The notes under the pieces are model-generated. The model searched no databases. It had not been told where the DNA came from and saw only the letters and a list, made by a program, of their open reading frames with translations. Below, one piece after another: positions 37,604 to 48,352 of a DNA stretch of 64,000 bases; the first letter of the stretch is position 1; the number at the start of each line of letters is the position of its first letter. Source of the stretch: Acidobacteriota bacterium (GTDB lineage Bacteria; Acidobacteriota; Terriglobia; Bryobacterales; Bryobacteraceae); the NCBI GenBank assembly GCA_026393985.1, contig JAPKZB010000004.1:86255-150254 (forward strand), read 5' to 3'. A program made the position numbers and the translations under genes.

Positions 37604-37620
37604 ACTATACTATACGTATG
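37604..37620. promoter_or_regulatory. AT-rich palindromic candidate operator between DUF418 and tetR
   Basis: The 31-nt divergent spacer ends in ACTATACTATACGTATG, with the 8-bp palindrome ATACGTAT at 37612-37619 covering the first bases of the TetR start codon. TetR proteins usually bind such symmetrical sites in the divergent spacer (family knowledge); the role here is inferred. TATACT-like boxes nearby could serve as -10 elements. Confidence 0.4.
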
Positions 37621-38166
37621 GTACAGAAATTAAGGCGGCCCAGCAAGAAAAATCAACTGCTCGAAGCTGCGATTCATGTCGCCGCACAGGGCGGTATCGA
37701 GGCACTGACGATTGAGTCTTTGGCTGCGGCGGCTGGTGTGACCAAAGGCGGCGTGCAGTATCACTTCCGCTCCAAAGATGTTCTCTATGAGGAACTGCTT
37801 GACTATGCCTTGCGCCTATTCGATCTGGCGTTGGAGGAAAAGGCACCGCGTGGGTCGAAGCCCGGAACGTGGCTGCACGCCTACGTGGATTTGAGCCTTG
37901 GATCGACCACCGACTACGACAAGGCCGTGGCGACTCTGCTTGCGGGAATCCCGGTGAATGACGAACGAGCCGGACCGTACCGCCGCTTTGCCGCGAGATG
38001 GAAAGAACGTGCAAATGCCGATGGCCGGGACGCGGCGACGAATACGATCGTGCGCCTTGCCGCCGACTCGGTGTGGATGGAACGAGCCTATCTTTCGGCC
38101 TCGTCCACCGAAATCGCAAAACTCAAGCAGAGGCTGCACCAGTTGATCGATGAGGCCCAACAATGA
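37618..38166 (+). CDS. TetR family transcriptional regulator
   Basis: A 182-residue regulator. The N-terminal helix-turn-helix is clear: LLEAAIHVAAQGGIEALTIESLAAAAGVTKGGVQYHFRSKDVLYEE at about 14-60. The C-terminal ligand domain is helical (TWLHAYVDLSL, AVATLLAGIP). It diverges from DUF418 and overlaps the DUF2141 gene by 4 nt (ATGA), so it probably controls its own operon and the DUF418 gene. The inducer is unknown. Confidence 0.9.
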   Translation: MVQKLRRPSKKNQLLEAAIHVAAQGGIEALTIESLAAAAGVTKGGVQYHFRSKDVLYEELLDYALRLFDLALEEKAPRGSKPGTWLHAYVDLSLGSTTDYDKAVATLLAGIPVNDERAGPYRRFAARWKERANADGRDAATNTIVRLAADSVWMERAYLSASSTEIAKLKQRLHQLIDEAQQ

Positions 38167-38585
38167 ACATCCGTTTCTGGACGCTGTTTGCCGCGATGCG
38201 GTGCTGGGCGACCGAGCCCGCGAATCTCGAGGTTGCCGTCAAGGACGAGCGGCGATCGAACTGCCAAGTCTACGTGGCAGTCTATCGCGACCCGCGCACA
38301 TGGCTGAGTGAAAATCCATATCGGTTCGAGAAAGGTGAAATGAAGGCAGGAGCCGGAACGGTGCAAATCATGAACTTGCCTCCCGGCAAGTTCGCGATCC
38401 TGGCCTACTGCGACAAAAATGGCAACGGCAAGCTCGATGAGAATCTCCTTGGAGTTCCCAAGGAACCCTATGGGTTCTCCAACGGCAAGCCTGGACAGTA
38501 TGAACTCCGCTTCGCCGAAGCGGCATTCGAGGTGTCGCCGAATGCAACCAAGAGTAAACAAGAGATCACGCTACTCTCGCCATAG
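38163..38585 (+). CDS. DUF2141 exported protein
   Basis: A 140-residue protein. The body NLEVAVKDERRSNCQVYVAVYRD, the IMNLPPGKFAILAYCDKNGNGKLDENLLGVPKEPYGFSN stretch (an EF-hand-like DKNGNGKLD) and a final beta strand are typical of DUF2141. The N-terminus (FWTLFAAMRCWA) is a short probable signal. Function unknown for the family. It is translationally coupled to the TetR gene. Confidence 0.87.
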   Translation: MNIRFWTLFAAMRCWATEPANLEVAVKDERRSNCQVYVAVYRDPRTWLSENPYRFEKGEMKAGAGTVQIMNLPPGKFAILAYCDKNGNGKLDENLLGVPKEPYGFSNGKPGQYELRFAEAAFEVSPNATKSKQEITLLSP

Positions 38586-38783
38586 CCGTCTGCCAGTGTT
38601 CACGCAGCATTCAGAAATGGCGAGAGTCTGGCGCAACCTGGAATTGAAGGCTCTGGCTGTAAATAAGGCTGTGACGCCTGAGAAATGGCATAGCGTTTGC
38701 GAGTCGTGTCCGGTTGGTCGGCGATCCGTCAATTGGCGAATCTCGCGTCAGCCAGGCGAGATAGCGCAACACGGCGCGACTGG

Positions 38784-39255
38784 TCACGGATTTTCTGTAC
38801 AAATTAATCGCGGTGCAAACGACGCTTTGGCGCCGTCATGGTCAAACAGCTTGTTGCGTAATGTTGCAGGCACGGAGGAATTCGGCACAAGAAACACTCG
38901 CCGGTCGCATTCAGGCACTCTTTGGCCTGTCGAAAAAGCACCCATTCCACAAATCGCGCCAGCCGACCGACAGGTCCAGGACCGCCCAGTCTCGGTCAGC
39001 AATCGAGAGTTGGCCACCGTAAGGCGAGCTCGGGCAATCGTCATCAAAATCCAAAAGGATGACGACCAAACCGTGCCGGCCAACCCGCTCCGCCGCCAGC
39101 GCCAGATCCCCTTCCGGTTCGTGCTCCATCAGCAGTTTGTCACGGCTCCTCCGACTCGGCGAATGCGCCACAATCGAGAGATCGGGAGCAAACTGAGCAG
39201 CCAAGCGGCGCAACAGGACAGCGAGGGACAGCCTTCCCCCCATAATGCGGATCAC
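38784..39255 (-). pseudogene. DUF4276 family remnant
   Basis: On the minus strand about 39260-39040 reads [20 protein letters not shown], then [24 protein letters not shown] and [21 protein letters not shown]. That is the DUF4276 pattern (L-L-R-R-x-A, x-R-x-K-L, and V-L-L-D-x-D-D-D-C-P). The frame then breaks and the C-terminal half is unreadable. No start is seen, because the N-terminus runs directly into the decayed sialidase remnant. DUF4276 proteins are often encoded beside AAA ATPases in defence-like pairs (family knowledge); no such partner is left here. Confidence 0.6.
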
Positions 39256-39264
39256 CCCATCCAC

Positions 39265-40130
39265 GCTTTGCTGGCCGTCGGGATAGGAGACACCAGACCT
39301 TTCGTCGAGCAGCAGCCCGCCAATCCAGTTGCGGCCGTCGTCTTTGAAAACATTTGCCGTCAGATGCGAGCGCCCTCCGGGCTAGTCCATCGGACCGTGC
39401 TTGATCGGCAGCAGATTGCCCGTCAGCGAGCCGCCGGATAAGAAATCGCGACGCCGTGTGCGGAATCGCCGCAGGTTTCACTTCCTGCCAGGTGGCGCCA
39501 CCATCGGTGCTCACGCTCTCGCCAAGGCCGTATTTCGTCCGCGCCAGAAGCCATCAGGATCCGCCTCGCCGCTTCCAGGTCTTGCCCTCGTCGACCGAAA
39601 CGATCCTCTGCGCGCTGGTGTCGTGCTCTTTCCACTTCGAGACGGGCAGCACCCATTCTCCCGATAACACCACGAGCGGCTTGCCCATCATCACACCGTC
39701 GCCAACACGGCGCGACTGGGACCACACCGGCCGCGCCGCGTCCGGCTGTTTGGTCTCAATGCACCAGACGCCGAGTTGCTTGTCGGAGCGGGTCCGGCCC
39801 ATCTGCACCCAGAACAGGAACAGCCGCCGGTCCGGAGAAACCCACCGCTGCGGATCGAAGCGGAGCACGCGGTCAGGCCCATCCGGATCCCCGTCAGAAT
39901 CCCCGTCAGAATCAATGACCAGCACCTCCGTCCACGTGGCGCCGCCGTCCCCACTGGTGCTGAGCACCTCGGAGTGATTCTCGTCCTCGCCGGGCGTCAC
40001 ACCCGCATTCCAGTTCGCCCAAAGACGCCCTTGGGGTGCCAGGGCCAGACTCGGAATGCCTCGGAACGTCCGATTCGTCACCGGCGGCGGGAAGGCCGCA
40101 AAGCAGAACGGCCAGCGCGCTCCGGAGCAT
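39265..40130 (-). pseudogene. sialidase (BNR/Asp-box) family pseudogene
   Basis: The ATG at 40130 opens a signal peptide (MLRSALAVLLCGLPAAG), and the frame then shifts by about residue 17. The main part is in a second frame (RTFRGIPSLALAPQGRLWANW ... SVDEGKTWKRRGGS, stop at 39554), followed by a third (STDGGATWQEVKPAAIPHTA) and a fourth ([21 protein letters not shown]). Three Asp boxes (S-x-D-x-G-x-T-W) survive: SGDGGATW, SVDEGKTW and STDGGATW. At least two frameshifts and probably a deletion near 39545 make it non-functional. It is followed immediately by the DUF4276 remnant and lies 5 nt after the intact sialidase-like gene. Confidence 0.75.
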
Positions 40131-40135
40131 CAGGA

Positions 40136-41278
40136 CTACTTCACGCGGGGCAGTTTCGCGCCGTAGTAAACCGCCCGGTGTCGGTTGTCATCGTAGGAGA
40201 GATGCAACCACCGCCGATCGCGGCTGACAAAGCCGTCCGGATAGTTGATCCGGCCCGTCGGCCCATCGCTCGATTCCCTCATCAGGACCCGTTGGTACGG
40301 CCAGGTCCGCATGCCGTCGAAGCTGACCCAAAGCGCCAGCGGGCTGCGGTGCTTGGGATTCGGGTTGTGCACCAGTGCGACCGACTCTCCACCAAGGGAA
40401 TACATCGTCGCCTTCGACCCGGGGTTTGGAATCTCGGTCTTGCTCGCGAACTCGGGCCACGTGCGGCCGCCATCCCGTGACTCGGCATAGTAGAGCACCC
40501 CGCCCAACTTGTCCGCGCGAATGATCATGGCGATTCGATTGCCGGGCAGCTCCACAATACTCGGTTCCGCCCAGCCGAAGTAACGGTCATCGGGGGTCAG
40601 CCGGATATCCCCGTGCTCGCTCCACGTCTCTCCGCCGTCCGCACTGATGAGGACGCCATTACGAGGGTTGGTGAGTTCGCGTTCGAGAGGAGGTCTCGAG
40701 CCTTGATCGTCCGGCCCGATGTAGTGCTGGAAGGGCAGCAGGATGCGTCCGTCCCGCGCGACGAAGCCGTTGCGGATAAACGTGCGGTTTTCTAGCCGGC
40801 CCGGTAGCAGCACGGGCGCCGTCCAGGTGCGGCAGTTGTCGGTGCTGTGGATCACATACGACTTCCAGTCGTTGCGCCAATGAAACGAATGCGTCGCGAA
40901 GTACAGGGAGCAGCGCCCTTTGTGGATCAGCAACTCTGTGGGCCCCTGCCCGACGGCTTTACCCTCTCGCGCGATACCCACGTGGAATGGCTCAAGTGGC
41001 GTCCAGGTCTTGCCTTGGTCGCGGCTCCGCGTGACGCCGGTGTAGTTGAGCGGGGAAGGCTCGGTGTCGCCGCCCGCCAGCAGGAATAGAATCCACGTCC
41101 CGTCGGGGAGTTCGCGCAGAGTGGTATCGCAAACCATGCTATTCGGCTTGATCCCGTCATACGCTATCGTGGTGCGGTCCTGCTTTCCGTCCCGGAGGGC
41201 TGCCTGCGGCCAATCCGGCCGACGGGCGGCAAGTAACGAGGACGGCGTAGCGGCGAGAAGGGTACGTCTGCTGATCAT
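40136..41278 (-). CDS. sialidase/neuraminidase-like exported protein
   Basis: From the ATG at 41278 the product is 380 residues with a leader (MISRRTLLAATPSSLLAA), possibly Tat-type. It contains five Asp-box-like repeats: SRDQGKTW, STDNCRTW, SADGGETW, SRDGGRTW and SFDGMRTW, as in six-bladed sialidase propellers. Such exo-acting enzymes in Acidobacteria may act on sialic acids or on other sugars; the substrate is not determined. A longer frame extends to 41338 but adds only an unlikely lead. It probably once formed a two-gene unit with the pseudogene downstream. Confidence 0.83.
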   Translation of the reverse strand: MISRRTLLAATPSSLLAARRPDWPQAALRDGKQDRTTIAYDGIKPNSMVCDTTLRELPDGTWILFLLAGGDTEPSPLNYTGVTRSRDQGKTWTPLEPFHVGIAREGKAVGQGPTELLIHKGRCSLYFATHSFHWRNDWKSYVIHSTDNCRTWTAPVLLPGRLENRTFIRNGFVARDGRILLPFQHYIGPDDQGSRPPLERELTNPRNGVLISADGGETWSEHGDIRLTPDDRYFGWAEPSIVELPGNRIAMIIRADKLGGVLYYAESRDGGRTWPEFASKTEIPNPGSKATMYSLGGESVALVHNPNPKHRSPLALWVSFDGMRTWPYQRVLMRESSDGPTGRINYPDGFVSRDRRWLHLSYDDNRHRAVYYGAKLPRVK

Positions 41279-41310
41279 AGATTCACCCACCAAAATCCTA
41301 TCGCACTCCC

Positions 41311-42219
41311 TCACCCAACCCGCCCGCCACCCAGCCAATCCGCCCCACCGTCACCCTTCCGCCGGCAGGTAATCGCCGTCACCAGATACGACCGCGGCCC
41401 CAGATCCCACACCCACGGCGCCGAACCCTCCGGCGCCCCCGCCCAACAATCCTTGAGCGGAGGCCCATCCAACAGCCGCACCAGCCCCGCCGGATTCATG
41501 CCCGGAAAGCAGCCCCCCTCCCGGCATACCCACTCCATCAACGCCGCCAGCTCAGCCGCCGGCGCATCCAACATCCGCGGCTCCGTCTCACTCGAAACCA
41601 CATCAGCAAACAAAATCGCCGTCCCGCCCGGCGCCGCCAGCGCCGCCACCGTCCACAAATGCTGCAGCCGCACAAGCTCCCCCACCGGGCCCAATTCCGC
41701 CCCACCTTCACCCATGGCCCGGCGGAATATCGAAACCAACTGCGAAAGCACGCACGTCGACGCCACCGTCGTAAACGGCCCGCCCCCCGCCGCCACCGCC
41801 GGCAGCAGCGCCAGAGCCCCCCGCAGCCGCCCAAGGTTCCCGGACGTGGGAGCCACGGCATACTCATGGCACACCTCCAGCGCACCGGTCAGGTCGCACG
41901 GCACCAGCCGGATCCGCTCCCGCAGCCCCTGCGCCCCCGCCGGCGCCGTAGCAAATTGGTGCGCCAGCCCTCCCTGCATCGCCGCCGCGTCAATATCCAG
42001 CAGATGAATCGACGCGTACGCCTCCGCCAGCCTCAAAAGGTCCAGATCATTACAGTTCCCCGCGCCCAGCACGCCCAGCGAAGCCCCCGGCTGCCCACCC
42101 GCCGCCGCCAGCCTCGCCGTCACCTCCCGCCGATGCGCAGCAAATGAAACCCAACTCCCCTCCGAAGAGCGATTGTAAAAGCGCTGCCGAGCCGAAGGAT
42201 CAACGCCGCCGGGGCGCAT
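41311..42219 (-). CDS. SAM-dependent methyltransferase-like protein
   Basis: From the ATG at 42219 the product is 302 residues. It opens with RQRFYNRSSEGSWVSFAAHR, then a Rossmann SAM-binding strand LGVLGAGNCNDLDLLRLAEAYASIHLLDID (glycine loop G-A-G-N-C and acidic D at strand 2 end). The later strands GTAILFADVVSS and RSYLVTAITC complete the fold. The methyl acceptor is unknown. The frame is open further upstream to 42483, but that part is only the antisense of the fuconate dehydratase gene, so the ATG after its stop is preferred. Confidence 0.75.
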   Translation of the reverse strand: MRPGGVDPSARQRFYNRSSEGSWVSFAAHRREVTARLAAAGGQPGASLGVLGAGNCNDLDLLRLAEAYASIHLLDIDAAAMQGGLAHQFATAPAGAQGLRERIRLVPCDLTGALEVCHEYAVAPTSGNLGRLRGALALLPAVAAGGGPFTTVASTCVLSQLVSIFRRAMGEGGAELGPVGELVRLQHLWTVAALAAPGGTAILFADVVSSETEPRMLDAPAAELAALMEWVCREGGCFPGMNPAGLVRLLDGPPLKDCWAGAPEGSAPWVWDLGPRSYLVTAITCRRKGDGGADWLGGGRVG

Positions 42220-42227
42220 CCCCGCCC

Positions 42228-43616
42228 CTACACCCGCCAAAACCGCGCATACGGCGGCGCCCCCGGCTGCTCCGCCGCCACCCGGTCCGCCTCCTCCGTA
42301 TCCGCCGTATCTACCCCCTCCGGATACCGGTATCGCGCCACAAACTCCTCCTCCATCTCCAACCCCCAACCCGGTGCCGACGGCAGCACCCAATGCCCGT
42401 CCCGCACCACCAGCGGATGCCGGAACACCCCCGCCTGCAAAAACTCCAAATACTCCAGCCACCGCCCCTCGCTCCCAAACCACGCCTGGTCAAAAATCGA
42501 CATCGGCCCCACTAACTGCCCCAACCCGATTCCCCCGCTGTGCGGACACACCGGCACCCCAAACTTAGCCGCCATCGCCACAATCGCGAATAACTCATTC
42601 ACGCCCCCCACCCGCGCCCCGTCAATCTGGCAATGCGTCAACCCGCCCCCCGCCAGTAACTGCTTGAACGTAATCGCGTCCGGCGCCTGCTCCCCGCCCG
42701 CTACCCCCATCCCCAACGGCGCCAGCGCCTCCCGCAGCCGGATGTAACCCAGCACATCGTTGTAACCAATCGCCTCTTCAATAAACAGCAGCTTATACTC
42801 CGCCAACTCCCCCATGTAACTCGCCGCGTTCCGCCAATCCCCCAGGTTCTGATTCGCGTCCGTCAACAGCAGCGCATCCTCCCCCGTCGCCGACCGCATC
42901 GTGTCCAGCATCCGCCGGTCTTCCTCCAGCGCCCGCCCCCGGTCATACTGCTGCCCCCGCCCCACCTTGGCCTTAAACGCCCGCGTCCCCGCCCGGTACA
43001 ACCCGCTGCACAACGCCCGCACCTCCTCCAGCGGCCTCCCCGACCACCCCGCCGTGCTATAAACCCGAATCCCCTCCCGCTCCAACCGCGCCAGATTCGC
43101 CGCCCGCGCCCCCTCCCGCGACCGCAGCATCTCCAGCAACTCCTCCTCCGTCAACACATCCCGCAAATGGTGGAAATCCACGCACTGCACAATCTTCTCC
43201 GGCGGCAGCCCCGTCAACAGCCGCCACATCGGCACCCCCTCACTCTTCGCCCACAAATCCCACAGCGCGTTCACCACCCCGCCCACCGCCATCCGGTAAG
43301 TCCCCAACGCCAGCCATCGCAGCTGATGATGCTCCGCCAACGCCTGCGCAAACAACCCCGGCTCCGCAATAAATTCCTCAAGCGTCCGCCCCACCACAAA
43401 CCGCCGCAGCGCCTCAATCGCCGCCTTCTGAATCTGCGTCCCGTCGCCAATCGTAAATACCAGCGACCGCCCCTCCAATCCCCCATCCGTCCGGATCACC
43501 GCCACCGCGCACGAATAATTCGGCGCCAAATGCCGCGGGTCGCTCCCCGCCATCCCCAACCGCACCGTCGGGTACCGAATATCAAGAACGTCGAGAGAAA
43601 TAATTGTCTGTTTCAC
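42228..43616 (-). CDS. L-fuconate dehydratase-like enolase superfamily enzyme
   Basis: A 462-residue enolase-superfamily enzyme starting at a GTG at 43616. Residues match the acid-sugar dehydratase pattern: catalytic K215 and K217 (FKAKVG), metal ligands D253 (TDANQN), E280 (FIEEA) and E309 (GGEQ), and the catalytic H359 (CPHSGG). The N-terminal capping domain (DIRYPTVRLGMAGSDPRHL) and total length agree with L-fuconate dehydratase. It would convert L-fuconate to 2-keto-3-deoxy-L-fuconate in fucose breakdown (family knowledge). It is followed by the methyltransferase and preceded by the esterase, all on the minus strand. Confidence 0.88.
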   Translation of the reverse strand: MKQTIISLDVLDIRYPTVRLGMAGSDPRHLAPNYSCAVAVIRTDGGLEGRSLVFTIGDGTQIQKAAIEALRRFVVGRTLEEFIAEPGLFAQALAEHHQLRWLALGTYRMAVGGVVNALWDLWAKSEGVPMWRLLTGLPPEKIVQCVDFHHLRDVLTEEELLEMLRSREGARAANLARLEREGIRVYSTAGWSGRPLEEVRALCSGLYRAGTRAFKAKVGRGQQYDRGRALEEDRRMLDTMRSATGEDALLLTDANQNLGDWRNAASYMGELAEYKLLFIEEAIGYNDVLGYIRLREALAPLGMGVAGGEQAPDAITFKQLLAGGGLTHCQIDGARVGGVNELFAIVAMAAKFGVPVCPHSGGIGLGQLVGPMSIFDQAWFGSEGRWLEYLEFLQAGVFRHPLVVRDGHWVLPSAPGWGLEMEEEFVARYRYPEGVDTADTEEADRVAAEQPGAPPYARFWRV

Positions 43617-43649
43617 GGGAGAACCCCCATCATACCCGCCCCCCCTCCC

Positions 43650-45556
<1,907 letters not shown>

Positions 45557-45587
45557 ATCTGTCCATAATCGAATAAGCAGCGCCCCT

Positions 45588-46451
45588 ATGTACTCCTACC
45601 CCCTCTGGCTCGCCGCGCTCTCCCTCCTCTTCCTCCTCCTCGAACGCCTCGCCCCCCGCCGCCCCCAACCCCTCCTCCGCCCCGGCTTCTTCACCGACCT
45701 CGCCTACCTCCTCCTCAACTCCGAAGTCGTCGGCCTCCTCCTCGGCCTCCTCACCCTCCGCCTCACCCTACCCCCCGCCAACCTCTTCTCCGCCCTCCCC
45801 TTCCCCCTCCAGTTCCTCACCCTCCTCCTCCTGTTCGATTTCGCCCAATGGCTCATCCATAACCTCCTCCACCGCGTCCCCCTCCTCTGGCGCATCCACC
45901 AGGTCCACCACAGCGCCACCCACATGGACTTCCTCGCCAACTGGCGCTTCCACCCCCTCGAAATCCCCCTCTACCGCGCCTTCCTCTACCCCCTCGCCGC
46001 CCTCTGCGGCTTCTCCCCCGCCGCCCTGTTCGCCTACGGCATTCTCAACACCACCATCGGCCACTTCGCCCACTCCAACCTCCGCCTCCCCCTCGGCCCC
46101 CTCCAATATCTCTTCAATAACCCCCAACTCCACCTCTGGCACCACAACCACCCCGCCGCCGGACCCGTCAACCGCAACTTCGCCATCACCCTCTCCCTCT
46201 GGGATTACCTCTTCCGCACCGCCTATTTACCCCCACCCCACACCAACCAACACCCCGCCCGCCTCGGCTTCGCCGGCATCGAACACTACCCCACCTCCCT
46301 CCCCGGCCAACTCCTCGCCCCCTTCCGCCCTACTTCCCAATCGCCAGCAACTCCTTCGCCGTCCGGTGATACAACCGCTTCCCATCCCACGCCACCGCAT
46401 TCTGACTCCACGTCCGCCCCAACACCCCCAAATCATTCACCCCCAAAATAG
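45588..46451 (+). CDS. fatty acid hydroxylase/sterol desaturase family membrane protein
   Basis: A 287-residue membrane protein of the di-iron hydroxylase superfamily. Histidine clusters are HNLLHRV, HQVHHSATHMD, and NPQLHLWHHNHPAAG, with several hydrophobic helices (LLLGLLTLRLTL, LQFLTLLLLFDFAQWL). The family-like end is around GFAGIEHYPTSLPGQLLAPFRP (about 245). The last ~40 residues (Ser/Pro/Thr-rich) are antisense to the quinoprotein gene and probably result from loss of an earlier stop. It diverges from the esterase with a 31-nt spacer. Confidence 0.87.
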   Translation: MYSYPLWLAALSLLFLLLERLAPRRPQPLLRPGFFTDLAYLLLNSEVVGLLLGLLTLRLTLPPANLFSALPFPLQFLTLLLLFDFAQWLIHNLLHRVPLLWRIHQVHHSATHMDFLANWRFHPLEIPLYRAFLYPLAALCGFSPAALFAYGILNTTIGHFAHSNLRLPLGPLQYLFNNPQLHLWHHNHPAAGPVNRNFAITLSLWDYLFRTAYLPPPHTNQHPARLGFAGIEHYPTSLPGQLLAPFRPTSQSPATPSPSGDTTASHPTPPHSDSTSAPTPPNHSPPK

Positions 46452-48249
46452 CCCGCTCATCCAACACCTTCGCCTCCCCGTCCAACACATACACCGTCCC
46501 CACCGACGTCGTAAAATACACCTTCCCGCCAATCCCCACCGGACTCCCCCAAAACGCCGGCGTCTCCCACCCGTCCATCCGGCTCCGCTCCTCCGTCGCC
46601 ACCTCCTCCCCCGCCGCGTTCTTCGTCTCCGCCCGCAGCGCCACCCCGTAAATCCGCCGCCCCGCCTCATCCACCCCCACCGGCAGCTCCAAATACTCCA
46701 CCTTCCCCGTCCCCACCGCCACCCGCCCCACGCAATACGCCGGACCCGCCCGCCCCTTCGGCGGCTTCCGGTTCCGCCGATGCCCCGTGCTCGTCAGGAA
46801 GTAGTGATATCCCCCCACCACCACATTCGCGTGCCACGCCGGCTGCACCCGGATCACCTCCCCCTCCCCCAACGGCCGCCCATCCCCCACCTCCCGCAAA
46901 TTCACCCCCGCCAGCAACTCATACCGCCCCGTCTCCCGGTTCCACCGCCGGTAATCCACCCCCCGCACCAGCGACTGCTCCTTCACCAGCCGCCCCGTCC
47001 CCGCGTCAATCACCAAATGCGACTCCTCCGGATTCATCCGAAACCAGTACGCATACCGCGCATCCCAATGCATCACATACAACGCCTGCCACGTCGGCGC
47101 CCCCTCCCGCCCATCCCCCGCCACAAACCGCCACCAGCTCCGCCCCGTCCGCGCATCCGTCAAACTCAACCCCACCGGCCCCTCCGGCACCTCGTGCCAC
47201 CCTCCCCGCCCGTGCAGTATCGCCGCCCGCCCCTCCCGCGTCCGCCCCAGCCGCGGCGTGTTGTACGTCGTGGTCCCGTCCTCATTCGTCCACACCAGCC
47301 GCCCCGTTCTCTTGTCAAACGCCCTTAGATAATTCCACCCCTCCCGCTCCCCCGGCTCCACGTTGTAAATCAAATCCCCACTCATCATCGGCTCAAACTG
47401 CTTGTTAAACGGAAACGGCTTCCCCCACGGCTTCCACTGCCGCCGCCATACCTCCCGCCCCTCCCAATCCCAACACCCCATCTCCCCGCTCGCGTTCCAA
47501 AACCACACATGCCGCCCATCCGTCACCGGCGTCGGCGTCGTCGCGTCACTATACGCATACAACATCGGACTCTTCTCCACCCCCGCCAACTCTGCGCTCC
47601 ACAGCGTCCGCCCCGTCCGCGCCTCCACCGCCCACCCCGTCACCCGCCCGCTAAACCCCTTCTCCCCCTTGGCAAACGTCGTAAAAAACAGCCGCCCCCG
47701 CGCCGCCACAATCCCGCTCTGCCCCCCGTTCACCAACTCCCGCCGCCACGCAATATTCTCATTCCGCGCCACACTCCACCGCACCGGCGGCGCCCCACCC
47801 CGCACCGTCCACGTCCCCGCCGGCCCCCCCGCCTGCGGCCAGTCCCCCGCCCACAAACTCACCACCCCCAACAACCCCACACAACCCATCGCCCCCCCCC
47901 GCCCCGCCTTCACCGCCAGCCACCCCCACCCCACCAGAAACGCCACCCCACCCACCGGCGCCACCGCCCCCCAACTCCTCACCCCCGTCACCGCCAGCAG
48001 ATACAACGATCCCGAAAACAACAAAATCCCCCACCCCAACAACCCGCAAATCCGCCCCCCCGCCGCCCCCAACTCCCGCCACCGCCCCACCACCAAAATC
48101 CCCAGAGCATGCACAAAGTGGTAAAACACCGCCTTCTCATACACCCCCATCGCATACTCATCCAGCCGCCCCCGCAGCCCGTGCGCCCCAAACGCCCCCA
48201 AACCCACCGCCAAAGCCAGCAATCCCGCGCCCATCGCACTCCAGTTCAT
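46330..48249 (-). CDS. DUF423 membrane domain fused to PQQ-type beta-propeller protein
   Basis: From the ATG at 48249 the product is 639 residues. The first ~120 form a complete DUF423 (YgdD-like) four-helix membrane protein: LALAVGLGAFGAHGLRGRLDEYAMGVYEKAVFYHFVHALGI. Then, in frame and without a stop, MGCVGLLGVVSLWAGDWPQAGG looks like the signal peptide of a separate quinoprotein-like propeller with W-D/G-K-type blades (GWAVEARTGRTLWSAEL, LRAFDKRTGRLVWTNED, GKVYFTTSVGTVYVLDG). The second part alone resembles a secreted PQQ_like protein. The fusion may be real or may reflect loss of a stop between two genes. Confidence 0.75.
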   Translation of the reverse strand: MNWSAMGAGLLALAVGLGAFGAHGLRGRLDEYAMGVYEKAVFYHFVHALGILVVGRWRELGAAGGRICGLLGWGILLFSGSLYLLAVTGVRSWGAVAPVGGVAFLVGWGWLAVKAGRGGAMGCVGLLGVVSLWAGDWPQAGGPAGTWTVRGGAPPVRWSVARNENIAWRRELVNGGQSGIVAARGRLFFTTFAKGEKGFSGRVTGWAVEARTGRTLWSAELAGVEKSPMLYAYSDATTPTPVTDGRHVWFWNASGEMGCWDWEGREVWRRQWKPWGKPFPFNKQFEPMMSGDLIYNVEPGEREGWNYLRAFDKRTGRLVWTNEDGTTTYNTPRLGRTREGRAAILHGRGGWHEVPEGPVGLSLTDARTGRSWWRFVAGDGREGAPTWQALYVMHWDARYAYWFRMNPEESHLVIDAGTGRLVKEQSLVRGVDYRRWNRETGRYELLAGVNLREVGDGRPLGEGEVIRVQPAWHANVVVGGYHYFLTSTGHRRNRKPPKGRAGPAYCVGRVAVGTGKVEYLELPVGVDEAGRRIYGVALRAETKNAAGEEVATEERSRMDGWETPAFWGSPVGIGGKVYFTTSVGTVYVLDGEAKVLDERAILGVNDLGVLGRTWSQNAVAWDGKRLYHRTAKELLAIGK

Positions 48250-48352
48250 CCTCAAACCATACACCAATCCCACCAGGAAACTGAATCCGTGCAAATTGCG
48301 GAAGCATCTTTACAGGTTGGTTACTGCCGTAACTACCCCAAGGAAAAACCCT

